Origin: Nevskia soli DSM 19509
GTDB taxonomy: Bacteria; Pseudomonadota; Gammaproteobacteria; Nevskiales; Nevskiaceae
DNA length: 64,000 bases
Direction: 5' to 3'
Assembly (NCBI RefSeq): GCF_000711955.1
Contig: NZ_JONR01000024.1
Span: forward strand, 32,019-96,018
A program made the translations under genes and the position numbers. The notes under the pieces were generated by a model. The model was given only the letters and a program-made list of their open reading frames with translations. It was not told the origin of the DNA and did not search any database. Of this stretch, positions 41,679-50,076 are shown piece by piece. Each line of letters begins with the position of its first letter. Positions within the stretch are counted from its first letter, which is position 1.

Positions 41679-44387
41679 TCACGCCGCCGAGACCAGCGGG
41701 GCTCGCTGACGCTGCAACAGGCGGGCAAACTCCTCCGCCGGCAATGGACGGCTGAATAGATACCCTTGACCCATTCCGCACTCTTCCTTGATCAGGAAAT
41801 CCTGTTGCGCGCGTGTCTCCACGCCCTCAGCCAGAACCTCCAGCTTCAAATTGCGCGCTAGTGAAATGATCGCCGCGGTGATCTGCCGGTCGGCTTCGTC
41901 GTCCAATACATCTCGCACGAACTGGCGATCCACCTTCAGCTTGTCGATCGGAAAATGCTTCAGGTAGGCAAGAGACGAATATCCCGTGCCGAAATCATCG
42001 ATGGCGATGCGCAGTCCGAGTTCCTTGAGCTTGCCGAGTTTCTGCGTCGCTTCGGTCGCATCCTCCATCAAGGCGCCTTCGGTGATTTCCAGTTCCACGT
42101 AATGTGCCGCCACTCCAGTCGCCGCCAGCGATCCGGCAATGCGCTCGACAATATCGGAACGGCGAAACTGATGCGGGCTGAGGTTCATGGCCATCAGTTC
42201 GATTTCATAGCCCGCGTCGAGCCAGGTGCGCAGCTGCATACACGCAGTGCGCAATACCCAATCTCCCAGGGGAACGATCAGGCCGGTTTCTTCCGCGATC
42301 GGAATGAATATCCCGGGTGGAATCAACTCCCCTCCCGGGGGCATCCAGCGGACCAGTGCTTCGGCGCCGTGAATCCGCCCCGTCTTGAGCTCGACCAGGG
42401 GTTGGTAGTGCAGCACGAATTCGCCGCGCTCCAGACCCCGTCGAAGATTCGCCTCGGTTTCCAGGCGGCGCAGCGCGATCTTGGTCAACCCGCTTTCAAA
42501 AAAGCGGTAAGTACCTCGCCCGTTGGCCTTGGCTTGGTAGAGTGCCGCGTCTGCATTCTGGATCAGGTGATCTGGGTTGTCTGCATCGGACGGAAATACG
42601 CTGATGCCGATACTGCATCCAACGCAAGCCTCCTTTTCGCCGATCAAGCTGAAAGGCGCGCTAAGGGAGTTGATCAGCGCTTGTGCCAGCTTGGCCGCGT
42701 CTGAAGGCGCGCCGATCCCCTCCATCAGGACAGCGAATTCATCCCCTCCCATTCGTACGAGTACATCCACTTGACGCAGAGTCTCGAGAAGCCGCTGCGA
42801 TACCTGTTTCAGAAGTTCATCGCCTGCGGGATGACCGAAGCTGTCGTTGACGTTCTTGAAGCGGTCGAGGTCCAAGAACAGAACCGCGCCGAGGGTGCCG
42901 GCTCGCCGGACCCGCCCAATGGCCTGCTCGGTGCGTTCCAGAAGCACGGTGCGATTCGGCAGCCCGGTCAGGGCATCATGACTGGCCAGATAGCGCAGGC
43001 GTTCTTCCGACTCCTTCAATCGAGAAATGTCGCTGAACGATCCGACATAGTTCACGACTGCGCCGCCGGCATCCTTTACGGCGCTGATGGTGAGCCATTC
43101 CGGGTAGACCTGCCCCGATTTACGTCTGTTCCATATCTCACCTTGCCAGTAACCGTACTTTTCAATGATCTCCCACATGTTTTGGTAGAAAGCTTTGTCT
43201 TGCCGTCCCGATTGCATGATCCGCATGGACTTACCCCGCACCTCATCTTCGACATAGCCGGAAATGCGGCAAAACGCCGGGTTGACCTGGAGGATGCATC
43301 TCGACGCATCGGCGATGACCACGCCTTCCTGTGTGTTGGAGAACACCGAAGCGGCTTGGCGCAGCCGCTGCTCCTGCAGCTTCCGGTCGGTAATATCGTA
43401 AAGGAATCCGTGCCAGATGACGGAACCATCCGACTCGTTTTCCGGAACGGATCGACCTTCGATCCAGAGCTCTCCGCGCTCCGGATGGCTCACACGGAAT
43501 TCTGATTGCCACAAGTGCCCCGTACGTGCAGATTCAGCGATGTCTGCTTTTACTTGTGGCAAATCCTCGGCATGGATGCGGGCAAATGCCGTACTGGCGT
43601 CATGCAGCACCTCTTTCGGTGAGATACCGCATACATCCTGCAGCTTGGGTGAGGCAAACGGCATGGAGCTTGTGCCATCGGGTTTCATACGGAAGCTATA
43701 AATGGCGCCAGGCAGGGTTTCGGCGATTTTCCCGATATATTCCTGCAGGTTGACGCGTTGCTGCAGCGATTCCTCCGCCGCTTTCAGGGCCGAAATGTCC
43801 TGGACGATTACCACGCAATATTCGAGATCGCCATCAGGGTCGCGAACGGCCGAGACACTGGCACTCGCCCAAAGAAAGTGATTACCTGCTCCGCGATAGC
43901 GCAGGTCCAGCCGGCCGTGATCGACTCGCCCCTCCCGCAGCGCCTCCAGCAACGCCATGCAGGCTGGAAGGTCCTCGACGTGGGTGTTGTCGGCAAAGGT
44001 ACGCGTCAACAATTCCTGCCTGCTGAGACCTACCATTTCGCACAAGCGCCGGTTGACGCGAAGCCATCTTCCCTCTTTCGACATTTCGGCGATGCCGATC
44101 GATGCTTCCTCGAACAATACTTTCGTGCGCGAGTCCGTTGAGTGCAGATACTTCCGCCGCGGCGGCAAGTCAGTGGCCAGGATCCGATTCGTAATACGGC
44201 TCAGCATCAGGAGCAGGCAACCGGTAGCCGTGAATGTCAGCGTCGCGGTTATGGCGATCACAAGCGGATTCCAGGCCGGTGGGGCGGCGACTCCGAATTG
44301 CGAGATGGCCAACAGGCCAAGTATCAGGCCAAGCCCGTAGAGGATTTTTTTGCATCGGATATAGCTTTTTCGATCTATAAATCTCAT
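41679..44387 (-). CDS. Membrane PAS-GGDEF-EAL c-di-GMP enzyme
   Basis: 902 residues from ATG 44387. Two hydrophobic segments at about 15-35 and 43-63 anchor it in the inner membrane, followed by three PAS domains (about 85-210, 220-340, 345-465). A GGDEF domain with intact MGGDEF lies near 555, and an EAL domain with intact EALVRW near 678 and DDFGTGYSSL near 805. Both cyclase and phosphodiesterase sites look functional. The frame is open upstream to 44567, but the extension would overlap the control region. It is transcribed divergently from the hemerythrin-GGDEF-EAL gene. Confidence 0.85.
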   Translation of the reverse strand: MRFIDRKSYIRCKKILYGLGLILGLLAISQFGVAAPPAWNPLVIAITATLTFTATGCLLLMLSRITNRILATDLPPRRKYLHSTDSRTKVLFEEASIGIAEMSKEGRWLRVNRRLCEMVGLSRQELLTRTFADNTHVEDLPACMALLEALREGRVDHGRLDLRYRGAGNHFLWASASVSAVRDPDGDLEYCVVIVQDISALKAAEESLQQRVNLQEYIGKIAETLPGAIYSFRMKPDGTSSMPFASPKLQDVCGISPKEVLHDASTAFARIHAEDLPQVKADIAESARTGHLWQSEFRVSHPERGELWIEGRSVPENESDGSVIWHGFLYDITDRKLQEQRLRQAASVFSNTQEGVVIADASRCILQVNPAFCRISGYVEDEVRGKSMRIMQSGRQDKAFYQNMWEIIEKYGYWQGEIWNRRKSGQVYPEWLTISAVKDAGGAVVNYVGSFSDISRLKESEERLRYLASHDALTGLPNRTVLLERTEQAIGRVRRAGTLGAVLFLDLDRFKNVNDSFGHPAGDELLKQVSQRLLETLRQVDVLVRMGGDEFAVLMEGIGAPSDAAKLAQALINSLSAPFSLIGEKEACVGCSIGISVFPSDADNPDHLIQNADAALYQAKANGRGTYRFFESGLTKIALRRLETEANLRRGLERGEFVLHYQPLVELKTGRIHGAEALVRWMPPGGELIPPGIFIPIAEETGLIVPLGDWVLRTACMQLRTWLDAGYEIELMAMNLSPHQFRRSDIVERIAGSLAATGVAAHYVELEITEGALMEDATEATQKLGKLKELGLRIAIDDFGTGYSSLAYLKHFPIDKLKVDRQFVRDVLDDEADRQITAAIISLARNLKLEVLAEGVETRAQQDFLIKEECGMGQGYLFSRPLPAEEFARLLQRQRAPLVSAA

Positions 44388-44553
44388 TGCTCCGGTCCCG
44401 GTATCTGTAATGCAGTGCCCCTGAGACCGAGATGAACTGGCGCTACGTGGCCGGGAATCGACCACTGCACGACATGCTTCTGTGCTCCGTCGGCAATAGG
44501 CATCGAGGAGCCCCCTTATGACGTCTTTATCGCACCAATGCGGTGCGATGACA

Positions 44554-44567
44554 TTGATCCATATCAA
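44554..44567. promoter_or_regulatory. FNR/ANR-type box between the two GGDEF-EAL genes
   Basis: TTGAT-CCAT-ATCAA, a perfect dyad 63 bp before GTG 44631 and 166 bp before the other start at 44387. Confidence 0.75.
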
Positions 44568-44630
44568 AGTGGACGGCGTCCCGGCTGACGGTCCTGTCCG
44601 CCAAGACAGCCGGGTAGTGACCGATTAGCG

Positions 44631-47324
44631 GTGTACACATACCGTTCACCGGAATATGACGGTATGTTTGACCCCCATCATAAGGTTTCCTCTTTAGGGG
44701 CCAACAAGGTGGTACGGTTGTTCCGATGGCCTATGGATACCGTGATGGATAAGAAATACAAGTTTGCCGACATCGCTCCTGATTTGAACGCAATCAAGGG
44801 GGAGCACGAGCAACTTTCCATGTTTGTGCAGTGCATCAAGGATGCCAAGCGCCGGCATGCATCACCGGATTACCTTCAGGTCTGCCTGACGCAGATGCTG
44901 GAGTTTGCGCGGGCGCATATCCAGGACGAAGAGGCAGTGATGGCCGCAGTGTCCTATCCCGATATCAGCGCGCACCGGGCTTCCCATGAGCAGATTCTCC
45001 ACAGCCTGACCGATGCCGCCTCCGATATCGGGCAGAGTGCGGACCAGGATCTGGTGACCTTGGAAGACCTGCTTGACGACTGGATCGAGGGTCACTTCAA
45101 GGGCCCCGATCTGAGGTTCCAGGATTACCTCGTGGATTTTCACTTGCGACGCATGCGTTCGTCGGCGATCGGCGAGATCCAGGACGATCCTTCGTTGCAA
45201 CTGGAGCGGGAACGATTCCGCGCCATCGTTGAAGCGTCGCCCAATGCGATTCTCGTTGTGGATTCCGCCGGAATCATCTGCGTCGTCAACTCACAAGTGG
45301 AAAGGCTATTCGGCTATGAGCGCAACGAGCTGCTTGGCAAGGCATTGGAAATGCTGGTGCCGGCGAGAATACGCTCCCGGCATACCCAGACCAGATCGAC
45401 GTATTTTGCATCCCCGGAAGTCCGCTCCATGGGGGCAGGGCGCGATCTGTTCGGTTTGCGCAAGGATGGTGTCGAGGTGCCCATCGAAATCGGCCTGAGC
45501 CCGTTACAGACCGCCGGAGAGCGATTTGTGCTGGCCAGCATCATCGATATTTCCAAACGGAAAGAACTCGACACCCTGGTGCGGGAGGCCCATGCTGATG
45601 CACTGCGCGACTCGATCCTCAAAAGTCTGCCGTCCAGCGTGATTGCGACGGATACTGAAGGCCAGATCGTGGCGGTGAACCCCGCCGCTGAACGCCTGCT
45701 TGGATACGGTAGGGAGGAGCTGATCGGACAGCCGGTGCTGATGTTGCATGACAAAGCGGAATTGCAGCGGCGCGCGACGGATATTTCCAGGGTTTACGGG
45801 AATGCGGCGATAGATTTCCATGCTTTCATCGAAGCGGGAAGCGCGGATTCGTCCGATGGCCGCGAATGGATCTATTGCCGCAAGGACGGGACGCCGGTTC
45901 CGGTCCAGATCGCACTGACGACCTTGCGTGACCCAACCGACCAGATCAGCGGATTCCTCGCAGTCGCCAATGACATCACCGAGCGCAAGCGTGCCGAAGC
46001 GTCCATCCGCTACATGGCGGATCACGATGCACTCACCGGCTTGCCGAACCGCAATCTGCTGATTGATCGCCTTGGCATGGCAATGCGCCAAGCCACGCGC
46101 AGTCAGACCCAGGTTGCATTGCTATTGCTGGATCTCGATCAGTTCAAACAGGTGAATGACTCTCTCGGCCATCATATCGGTGACGAATTGCTGCTAGCCG
46201 TGGCCCGGCGCATTTTGGCGCAGGTCAGGTCGGTCGACACCGTTGCGCGCCTGGGTGGAGACGAGTTCGTTGTCGTGGTGACCGACGTTACGTCCAAGGA
46301 TGAGCTGCACGACCTGGTCGGGCAAATCAGCAAGGCCGTGTCGATGCCATTGACGCTGGATCGTTACGAGCTTCACGTTACTCCAAGTATCGGCGGCTGC
46401 GTGTTTCCGCAGGACGGCGAGGACGCCGGAACCCTGCTTAAAAAGGCGGATGTGGCGATGTACCGCGTCAAGGCCAGTGGCCGCGGCAGCTTCAAATGGT
46501 TTACCGAATCGATGATGCTGGAGTCGCAGGAAAAACTGCTGATCGGAAATTCCATGCGCCATGCACTCGATCGGGGCGAGTTCGCACTCTGTTTCCAGCC
46601 GAAAATCTCGTTGACGACGGGGCGCATCATCGGCAGCGAGGCCTTGTTGCGCTGGCGTAACGATAGAGATGAAAACATCCTGCCCACGCGTTTTGTGCCA
46701 ATCGCGGAAGACACGGGACTGATTGTGCCCTTGGGTGAATGGGTGCTGGAAACAGCATGCCGGCACTGCGTCGACATGCAGAAGCAAATGCAGCGGCCTT
46801 TGGCCGTGGCGGTCAACGTGTCGTCGCGTCAATTCACCGAGAAGAACTGGTTGCAGTTCGTTATACGCACCCTGTCTGAATGCGGCCTGCGGCCGGAAGA
46901 TCTGGAACTCGAAATAACCGAAAGCATCCTGATGCAGAATACCGAAGAGGCAGCGGCTTTGTTGGGCGCATTCCGCGACCGGGGAATCCGGATCGTGGTG
47001 GACGATTTCGGGACGGGGTATTCCAGCCTCTCGTATCTCACCCGGTTCCCCATCGACAAGATCAAGATCGACCGATCGTTTGTGCGCGACCTGGTGACCG
47101 ATGCCAAGGATGCCGCGGTGGTCAATGCGATCATCGCCATGTCCAAGAAACTGGATATCGAAGTCGTGGCCGAGGGTGTGGAAACAGCGGATCAGCAGCA
47201 GTACCTGATTGCGCAAGCTTGCGACGAAGCGCAAGGCTTCTATTATTCGAAAGGCCTGCCGATCGGCGACCTGATGCGGGACTTTGCAGCAATCGAGGAA
47301 GCGGTGCGGCTTCCGTCCCATTAG
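44631..47324 (+). CDS. Hemerythrin-PAS-PAS-GGDEF-EAL c-di-GMP enzyme
   Basis: 897 residues from GTG 44631; ATGs at 44664, 44733 and 44745 are alternatives. An N-terminal bacteriohemerythrin domain (about 45-190) has the iron-binding pattern HEQLSMF, HIQDEE, SAHRASHEQIL and GHFKGPDLRFQDYL, giving a probable O2-binding di-iron centre. Two PAS domains (about 195-310 and 325-455) follow, then GGDEF (LGGDEF near 545) and EAL (EALLRW near 675), both with intact motifs. It probably links oxygen to c-di-GMP level. It has a perfect FNR-type box upstream. Confidence 0.9.
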   Translation: MYTYRSPEYDGMFDPHHKVSSLGANKVVRLFRWPMDTVMDKKYKFADIAPDLNAIKGEHEQLSMFVQCIKDAKRRHASPDYLQVCLTQMLEFARAHIQDEEAVMAAVSYPDISAHRASHEQILHSLTDAASDIGQSADQDLVTLEDLLDDWIEGHFKGPDLRFQDYLVDFHLRRMRSSAIGEIQDDPSLQLERERFRAIVEASPNAILVVDSAGIICVVNSQVERLFGYERNELLGKALEMLVPARIRSRHTQTRSTYFASPEVRSMGAGRDLFGLRKDGVEVPIEIGLSPLQTAGERFVLASIIDISKRKELDTLVREAHADALRDSILKSLPSSVIATDTEGQIVAVNPAAERLLGYGREELIGQPVLMLHDKAELQRRATDISRVYGNAAIDFHAFIEAGSADSSDGREWIYCRKDGTPVPVQIALTTLRDPTDQISGFLAVANDITERKRAEASIRYMADHDALTGLPNRNLLIDRLGMAMRQATRSQTQVALLLLDLDQFKQVNDSLGHHIGDELLLAVARRILAQVRSVDTVARLGGDEFVVVVTDVTSKDELHDLVGQISKAVSMPLTLDRYELHVTPSIGGCVFPQDGEDAGTLLKKADVAMYRVKASGRGSFKWFTESMMLESQEKLLIGNSMRHALDRGEFALCFQPKISLTTGRIIGSEALLRWRNDRDENILPTRFVPIAEDTGLIVPLGEWVLETACRHCVDMQKQMQRPLAVAVNVSSRQFTEKNWLQFVIRTLSECGLRPEDLELEITESILMQNTEEAAALLGAFRDRGIRIVVDDFGTGYSSLSYLTRFPIDKIKIDRSFVRDLVTDAKDAAVVNAIIAMSKKLDIEVVAEGVETADQQQYLIAQACDEAQGFYYSKGLPIGDLMRDFAAIEEAVRLPSH

Positions 47325-47376
47325 GAGGTACGGAGCCCGCAGATGAAGGTGGTCGCGCTATTTACCGCGGTTTTCC

Positions 47377-48795
47377 TCAGATGACTTTGGAATATTGTGG
47401 AGTATTCGACGCCGTCGCCGCCATTCCGGGGCGCAGGTACGCATCGAAAGGCATGGCAACCGCGCGAAGCAGGTAGCGTCCGGCTGCCGTAACCCTCATT
47501 CCTCCGGGGGCGAGTTCCACCAGACCATCATCGGCGAGAGCGGCAAGCTGTTCCAGTTCCGGCTCGAAATACCGGCTGAAGTCCAAGCCGTGGGCTGCTT
47601 CGATGCTCCTGTAGTCCAGCTGTCCGCCGCACATGATTGTGCTGATGACGTCACGACGGATTTGGTCGTCGGGTGACAACGTGATGCCTCGGTCGATAGG
47701 TAAGCGGTCGCTGTCCACGGAATCGTAGTAGCTCTTCAGCGTCCGGCTATTCTGGCTGTAACTGTCGCCCAGCCGGCTGATGGCACTCATCCCCAGTCCC
47801 AACAGGTCGAGTCCGCCCCTTGTCGAATAACCCTGGAAATTCCGTTGCAGGGTGCCGGATCGCAGGGCTCCAGCAAGCTCGTCGGTCGGCAGGGCAAAGT
47901 GGTCCATGCCGATATGCTGATAGCCTGCTTTCAGCAGGCGGTCGGTGGTCAAGAGCAGCAGCTCCAGCTTGGCTCCCGCGTCCGGCAGATCTTCCAGACG
48001 GATCTGCCGCTGTGGAACCAGCCGGTCCGGCATGTGCGCGTAGCTGTAGGCGGAGATACGGTCGGGCCGCAAGGCTACGACCTGCTCCAGGGTGCGGCTG
48101 AACGATTTGCCGGTCTGCAGCGGCAGGCCATAGATGAGGTCCACCGACAATGAGCCGAAGCCCACGTTCCTCGCTGCATCCATCAGGTCACTGACCTGCG
48201 CTGGCGTTTGCAGGCGATTGACCGCACGCTGGACGTTTGGATCGAAATCCTGGATGCCGAAACTCGCCCGGTTGAAGCCCAGTGTAGCCAGATGTCGCAG
48301 CGTCTGTGCGTCGACCGTGCGGGGGTCGATTTCGATGGAAAATTCCCGGCCAGCATCAGCGCTCAACCTGAAATGCCGGTGCAGTGCATCGAATATCCTC
48401 TGCAACTGCGTTGCCGACAGAAATGTCGGCGTCCCTCCGCCGAAGTGCAACTGCGTTACCTCCCGGGAAGGCGGGAACAACCGGGCTTGCATTTCGACTT
48501 CGCGGACAAGGCGGGCAACGTAGGCGTCGGCATGCCCGGTCTTGCGCGTGATCACCTTGGTGCAGGCGCAGTAGTAACAGGGGCTGGCGCAAAAAGGGAT
48601 GTGAACGTAAAGGGAAAGCGGCGAGTGCCGGGAAGCGATACTGCAGCGGTCGGCGGCGTCGGTATGAGCCTGCGCACCGAATGTCACGCTGAACTGCGGC
48701 GCGGTCGGATAGGACGTATAGCGGGGGCCATGCCCGTCGTATTTGCGAATCAGGGCGACATCGGGGAGCGGGGATGTTTGCGGATCATGGTTCAT
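47377..48795 (-). CDS. hemN: Oxygen-independent coproporphyrinogen III oxidase
   Basis: 472 residues from ATG 48795 with a GGGGG tract. The radical-SAM motif CxxxCxxCxC is at Cys69, 73, 76 and 78 (CASPCYYCAC), followed by HFGGGTPTFL. It decarboxylates coproporphyrinogen without O2, giving heme for the adjacent cbb3 oxidase. It is the last gene of the cco-linked operon and overlaps the TauE-like gene by ATGA. hemN at this place is a classic ANR/FNR-controlled arrangement. Confidence 0.9.
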   Translation of the reverse strand: MNHDPQTSPLPDVALIRKYDGHGPRYTSYPTAPQFSVTFGAQAHTDAADRCSIASRHSPLSLYVHIPFCASPCYYCACTKVITRKTGHADAYVARLVREVEMQARLFPPSREVTQLHFGGGTPTFLSATQLQRIFDALHRHFRLSADAGREFSIEIDPRTVDAQTLRHLATLGFNRASFGIQDFDPNVQRAVNRLQTPAQVSDLMDAARNVGFGSLSVDLIYGLPLQTGKSFSRTLEQVVALRPDRISAYSYAHMPDRLVPQRQIRLEDLPDAGAKLELLLLTTDRLLKAGYQHIGMDHFALPTDELAGALRSGTLQRNFQGYSTRGGLDLLGLGMSAISRLGDSYSQNSRTLKSYYDSVDSDRLPIDRGITLSPDDQIRRDVISTIMCGGQLDYRSIEAAHGLDFSRYFEPELEQLAALADDGLVELAPGGMRVTAAGRYLLRAVAMPFDAYLRPGMAATASNTPQYSKVI

Positions 48796-49484
48796 GAGAC
48801 AGCCCCCAGCGCCGTGCGGCACCAGCCTGGAACCGTACCGGAAGACATCAGTATCGTGGCGGCCAGACCGGCACAGCCGAAGGCGATCATCCAGTAACCT
48901 GCGATGCGCCGGGAGCGGTTGGGAGCGCTACGGTTCAAGCTGGCCCAGGCCGCGGCGACCAGCATGGGTGTGCCGCCGAGGGCGAATGCAGCCATCAGGA
49001 TTCCTCCGCCAGCGGCGGAGCCGGTGAAAGCGGCGAGCAGCAACACCGAATAAAGTATGCCGCAGGGCAGCGCAGCCCATAGCATGCCCCGCAGCAGCAT
49101 CGAGATTCGGGGCGGAAGGTAGGATAGGTGTTCCGGTGCCGGAGGCCGGCAACATGCGGCTGCCGGCCTCGCGCCGAAGACATAGCGCAAGCCGATCAGC
49201 ACCAGGATCAGTGCTGCGGCTCCTTGCAGGACGTTGCCTATCATGGGGTCCGGCAGATGCCGGAGCATGGCCTGGCCCAGACCACCGGCCACAGTCCCCA
49301 GTGCCGAGTAGCCTGCCAGGCGCCCCCCATACAGCCAGGCCATCGCCGAGCGCGGCGGCAGGGCGCGTACGCTGCGCAGTTGGTGCACGCCGAGCGCCCC
49401 GCACATGAGGGTGCAATGAGCGCTGGAAACCACGCCGGCGACGAACAGAGCCGGTGCGCTCAACACCGAGCCGGGAATCCACAT
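48792..49484 (-). CDS. TauE/SafE-like (UreH-type) membrane protein linked to cbb3 oxidase
   Basis: About 230 residues from ATG 49484 with six hydrophobic segments. The SSAHCTLMCGALG motif at about residues 19-31 is the signature of the TauE/UreH-type protein found in cco clusters, where it may help copper or heme handling. The frame is open far upstream, but the 5' extension overlaps the DksA-like gene and is rejected. It lies between the DksA-like gene and hemN. Confidence 0.8.
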   Translation of the reverse strand: MWIPGSVLSAPALFVAGVVSSAHCTLMCGALGVHQLRSVRALPPRSAMAWLYGGRLAGYSALGTVAGGLGQAMLRHLPDPMIGNVLQGAAALILVLIGLRYVFGARPAAACCRPPAPEHLSYLPPRISMLLRGMLWAALPCGILYSVLLLAAFTGSAAGGGILMAAFALGGTPMLVAAAWASLNRSAPNRSRRIAGYWMIAFGCAGLAATILMSSGTVPGWCRTALGAVS

Positions 49485-49491
49485 ACGCGTT

Positions 49492-49836
49492 TCAGGCAGC
49501 CCGCTGAGCGCTTGCCGCGCAACCGGAGCACTGCGTTGCTTCGGGAACAGCCTGCAAGCGGCTGGGCTTGATCGGCTCACCGCAGCTTTCGCATAAGCCG
49601 TAAGTGCCATCCTGAATGCGGGAAAGGGCGTGCCGCGTCTGCGAGATTTCCACCTGGGTGGTAACGGCAAGGCGGTCCAGCACTTCATCGTTCTCGCGCT
49701 CCGTGGCGCGGTCCTCGGAATCTGCGGAGAGTGGACGTTGCCGATGCTGTCGGCTGCGTTCGATGCTGGCGGCACGCTGACTCAGATCCTGCAGGCGCGT
49801 CGTCAAGCATGCCTGGGCATATTCAAGCGGGGTCAT
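49492..49836 (-). CDS. DksA/TraR-type zinc-finger protein
   Basis: 114 residues from ATG 49836 with an AAGGAGAA site. The C-terminal zinc finger is CESCGE then CSGCAA, with the GTYGLC opening typical of DksA-like proteins that bind the secondary channel of RNA polymerase. The N-terminal helical region is a coiled coil but lacks the DxxDxA tip of canonical DksA. A moderate FNR-type box lies 62 bp upstream, so it and the TauE/hemN genes may be a separate unit from ccoS. Confidence 0.8.
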   Translation of the reverse strand: MTPLEYAQACLTTRLQDLSQRAASIERSRQHRQRPLSADSEDRATERENDEVLDRLAVTTQVEISQTRHALSRIQDGTYGLCESCGEPIKPSRLQAVPEATQCSGCAASAQRAA

Positions 49837-49898
49837 TGGCGGTTCTCCTTTGGTTGGCGGCACCCCGCTAGTTTCCCCGGGGAGCCCCGCTGCCGCCT

Positions 49899-49912
49899 AT
49901 GATCTGGGTCAA
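49899..49912. promoter_or_regulatory. FNR/ANR-type box upstream of DksA-like/TauE/hemN genes
   Basis: ATGAT-CTGG-GTCAA, two bases off the palindrome, 62 bp upstream of the minus-strand start at 49836. Confidence 0.5.
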
Positions 49913-49935
49913 GGAGCGCGCTGCCGTGTGATTTC

Positions 49936-50076
49936 CTAGCTTTCGTCATCCGGCATGCGGCTGGACAGATCTTCCAGGCCGTCGAACTGGCCGCGCTGCG
50001 CCGCCCAGAGAAATATGCCAATGGCGGCCAGGACCACGCCCACGCCAAGCGGAATCAGCAGATAAAGGCTGGCCAT
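49936..50076 (-). CDS. ccoS: CcoS, cbb3 oxidase maturation protein
   Basis: A 46-residue frame from ATG 50076 to TAG 49936. It is one hydrophobic helix (LYLLIPLGVGVVLAAIGIFLW) followed by an AAQRGQFDGLEDL segment, the known CcoS pattern. The ATG shares one base with the ccoI stop (TGATG). CcoS is needed for heme and copper insertion into cbb3 oxidase, consistent with its place after ccoI. Confidence 0.85.
   Translation of the reverse strand: MASLYLLIPLGVGVVLAAIGIFLWAAQRGQFDGLEDLSSRMPDDES

Noticed and set aside
46194..47321. 375-residue frame antisense to the EAL domain
   Set aside because: Shadow of the GGDEF-EAL gene; composition rich in His, Gln and Arg typical of antisense of such domains.
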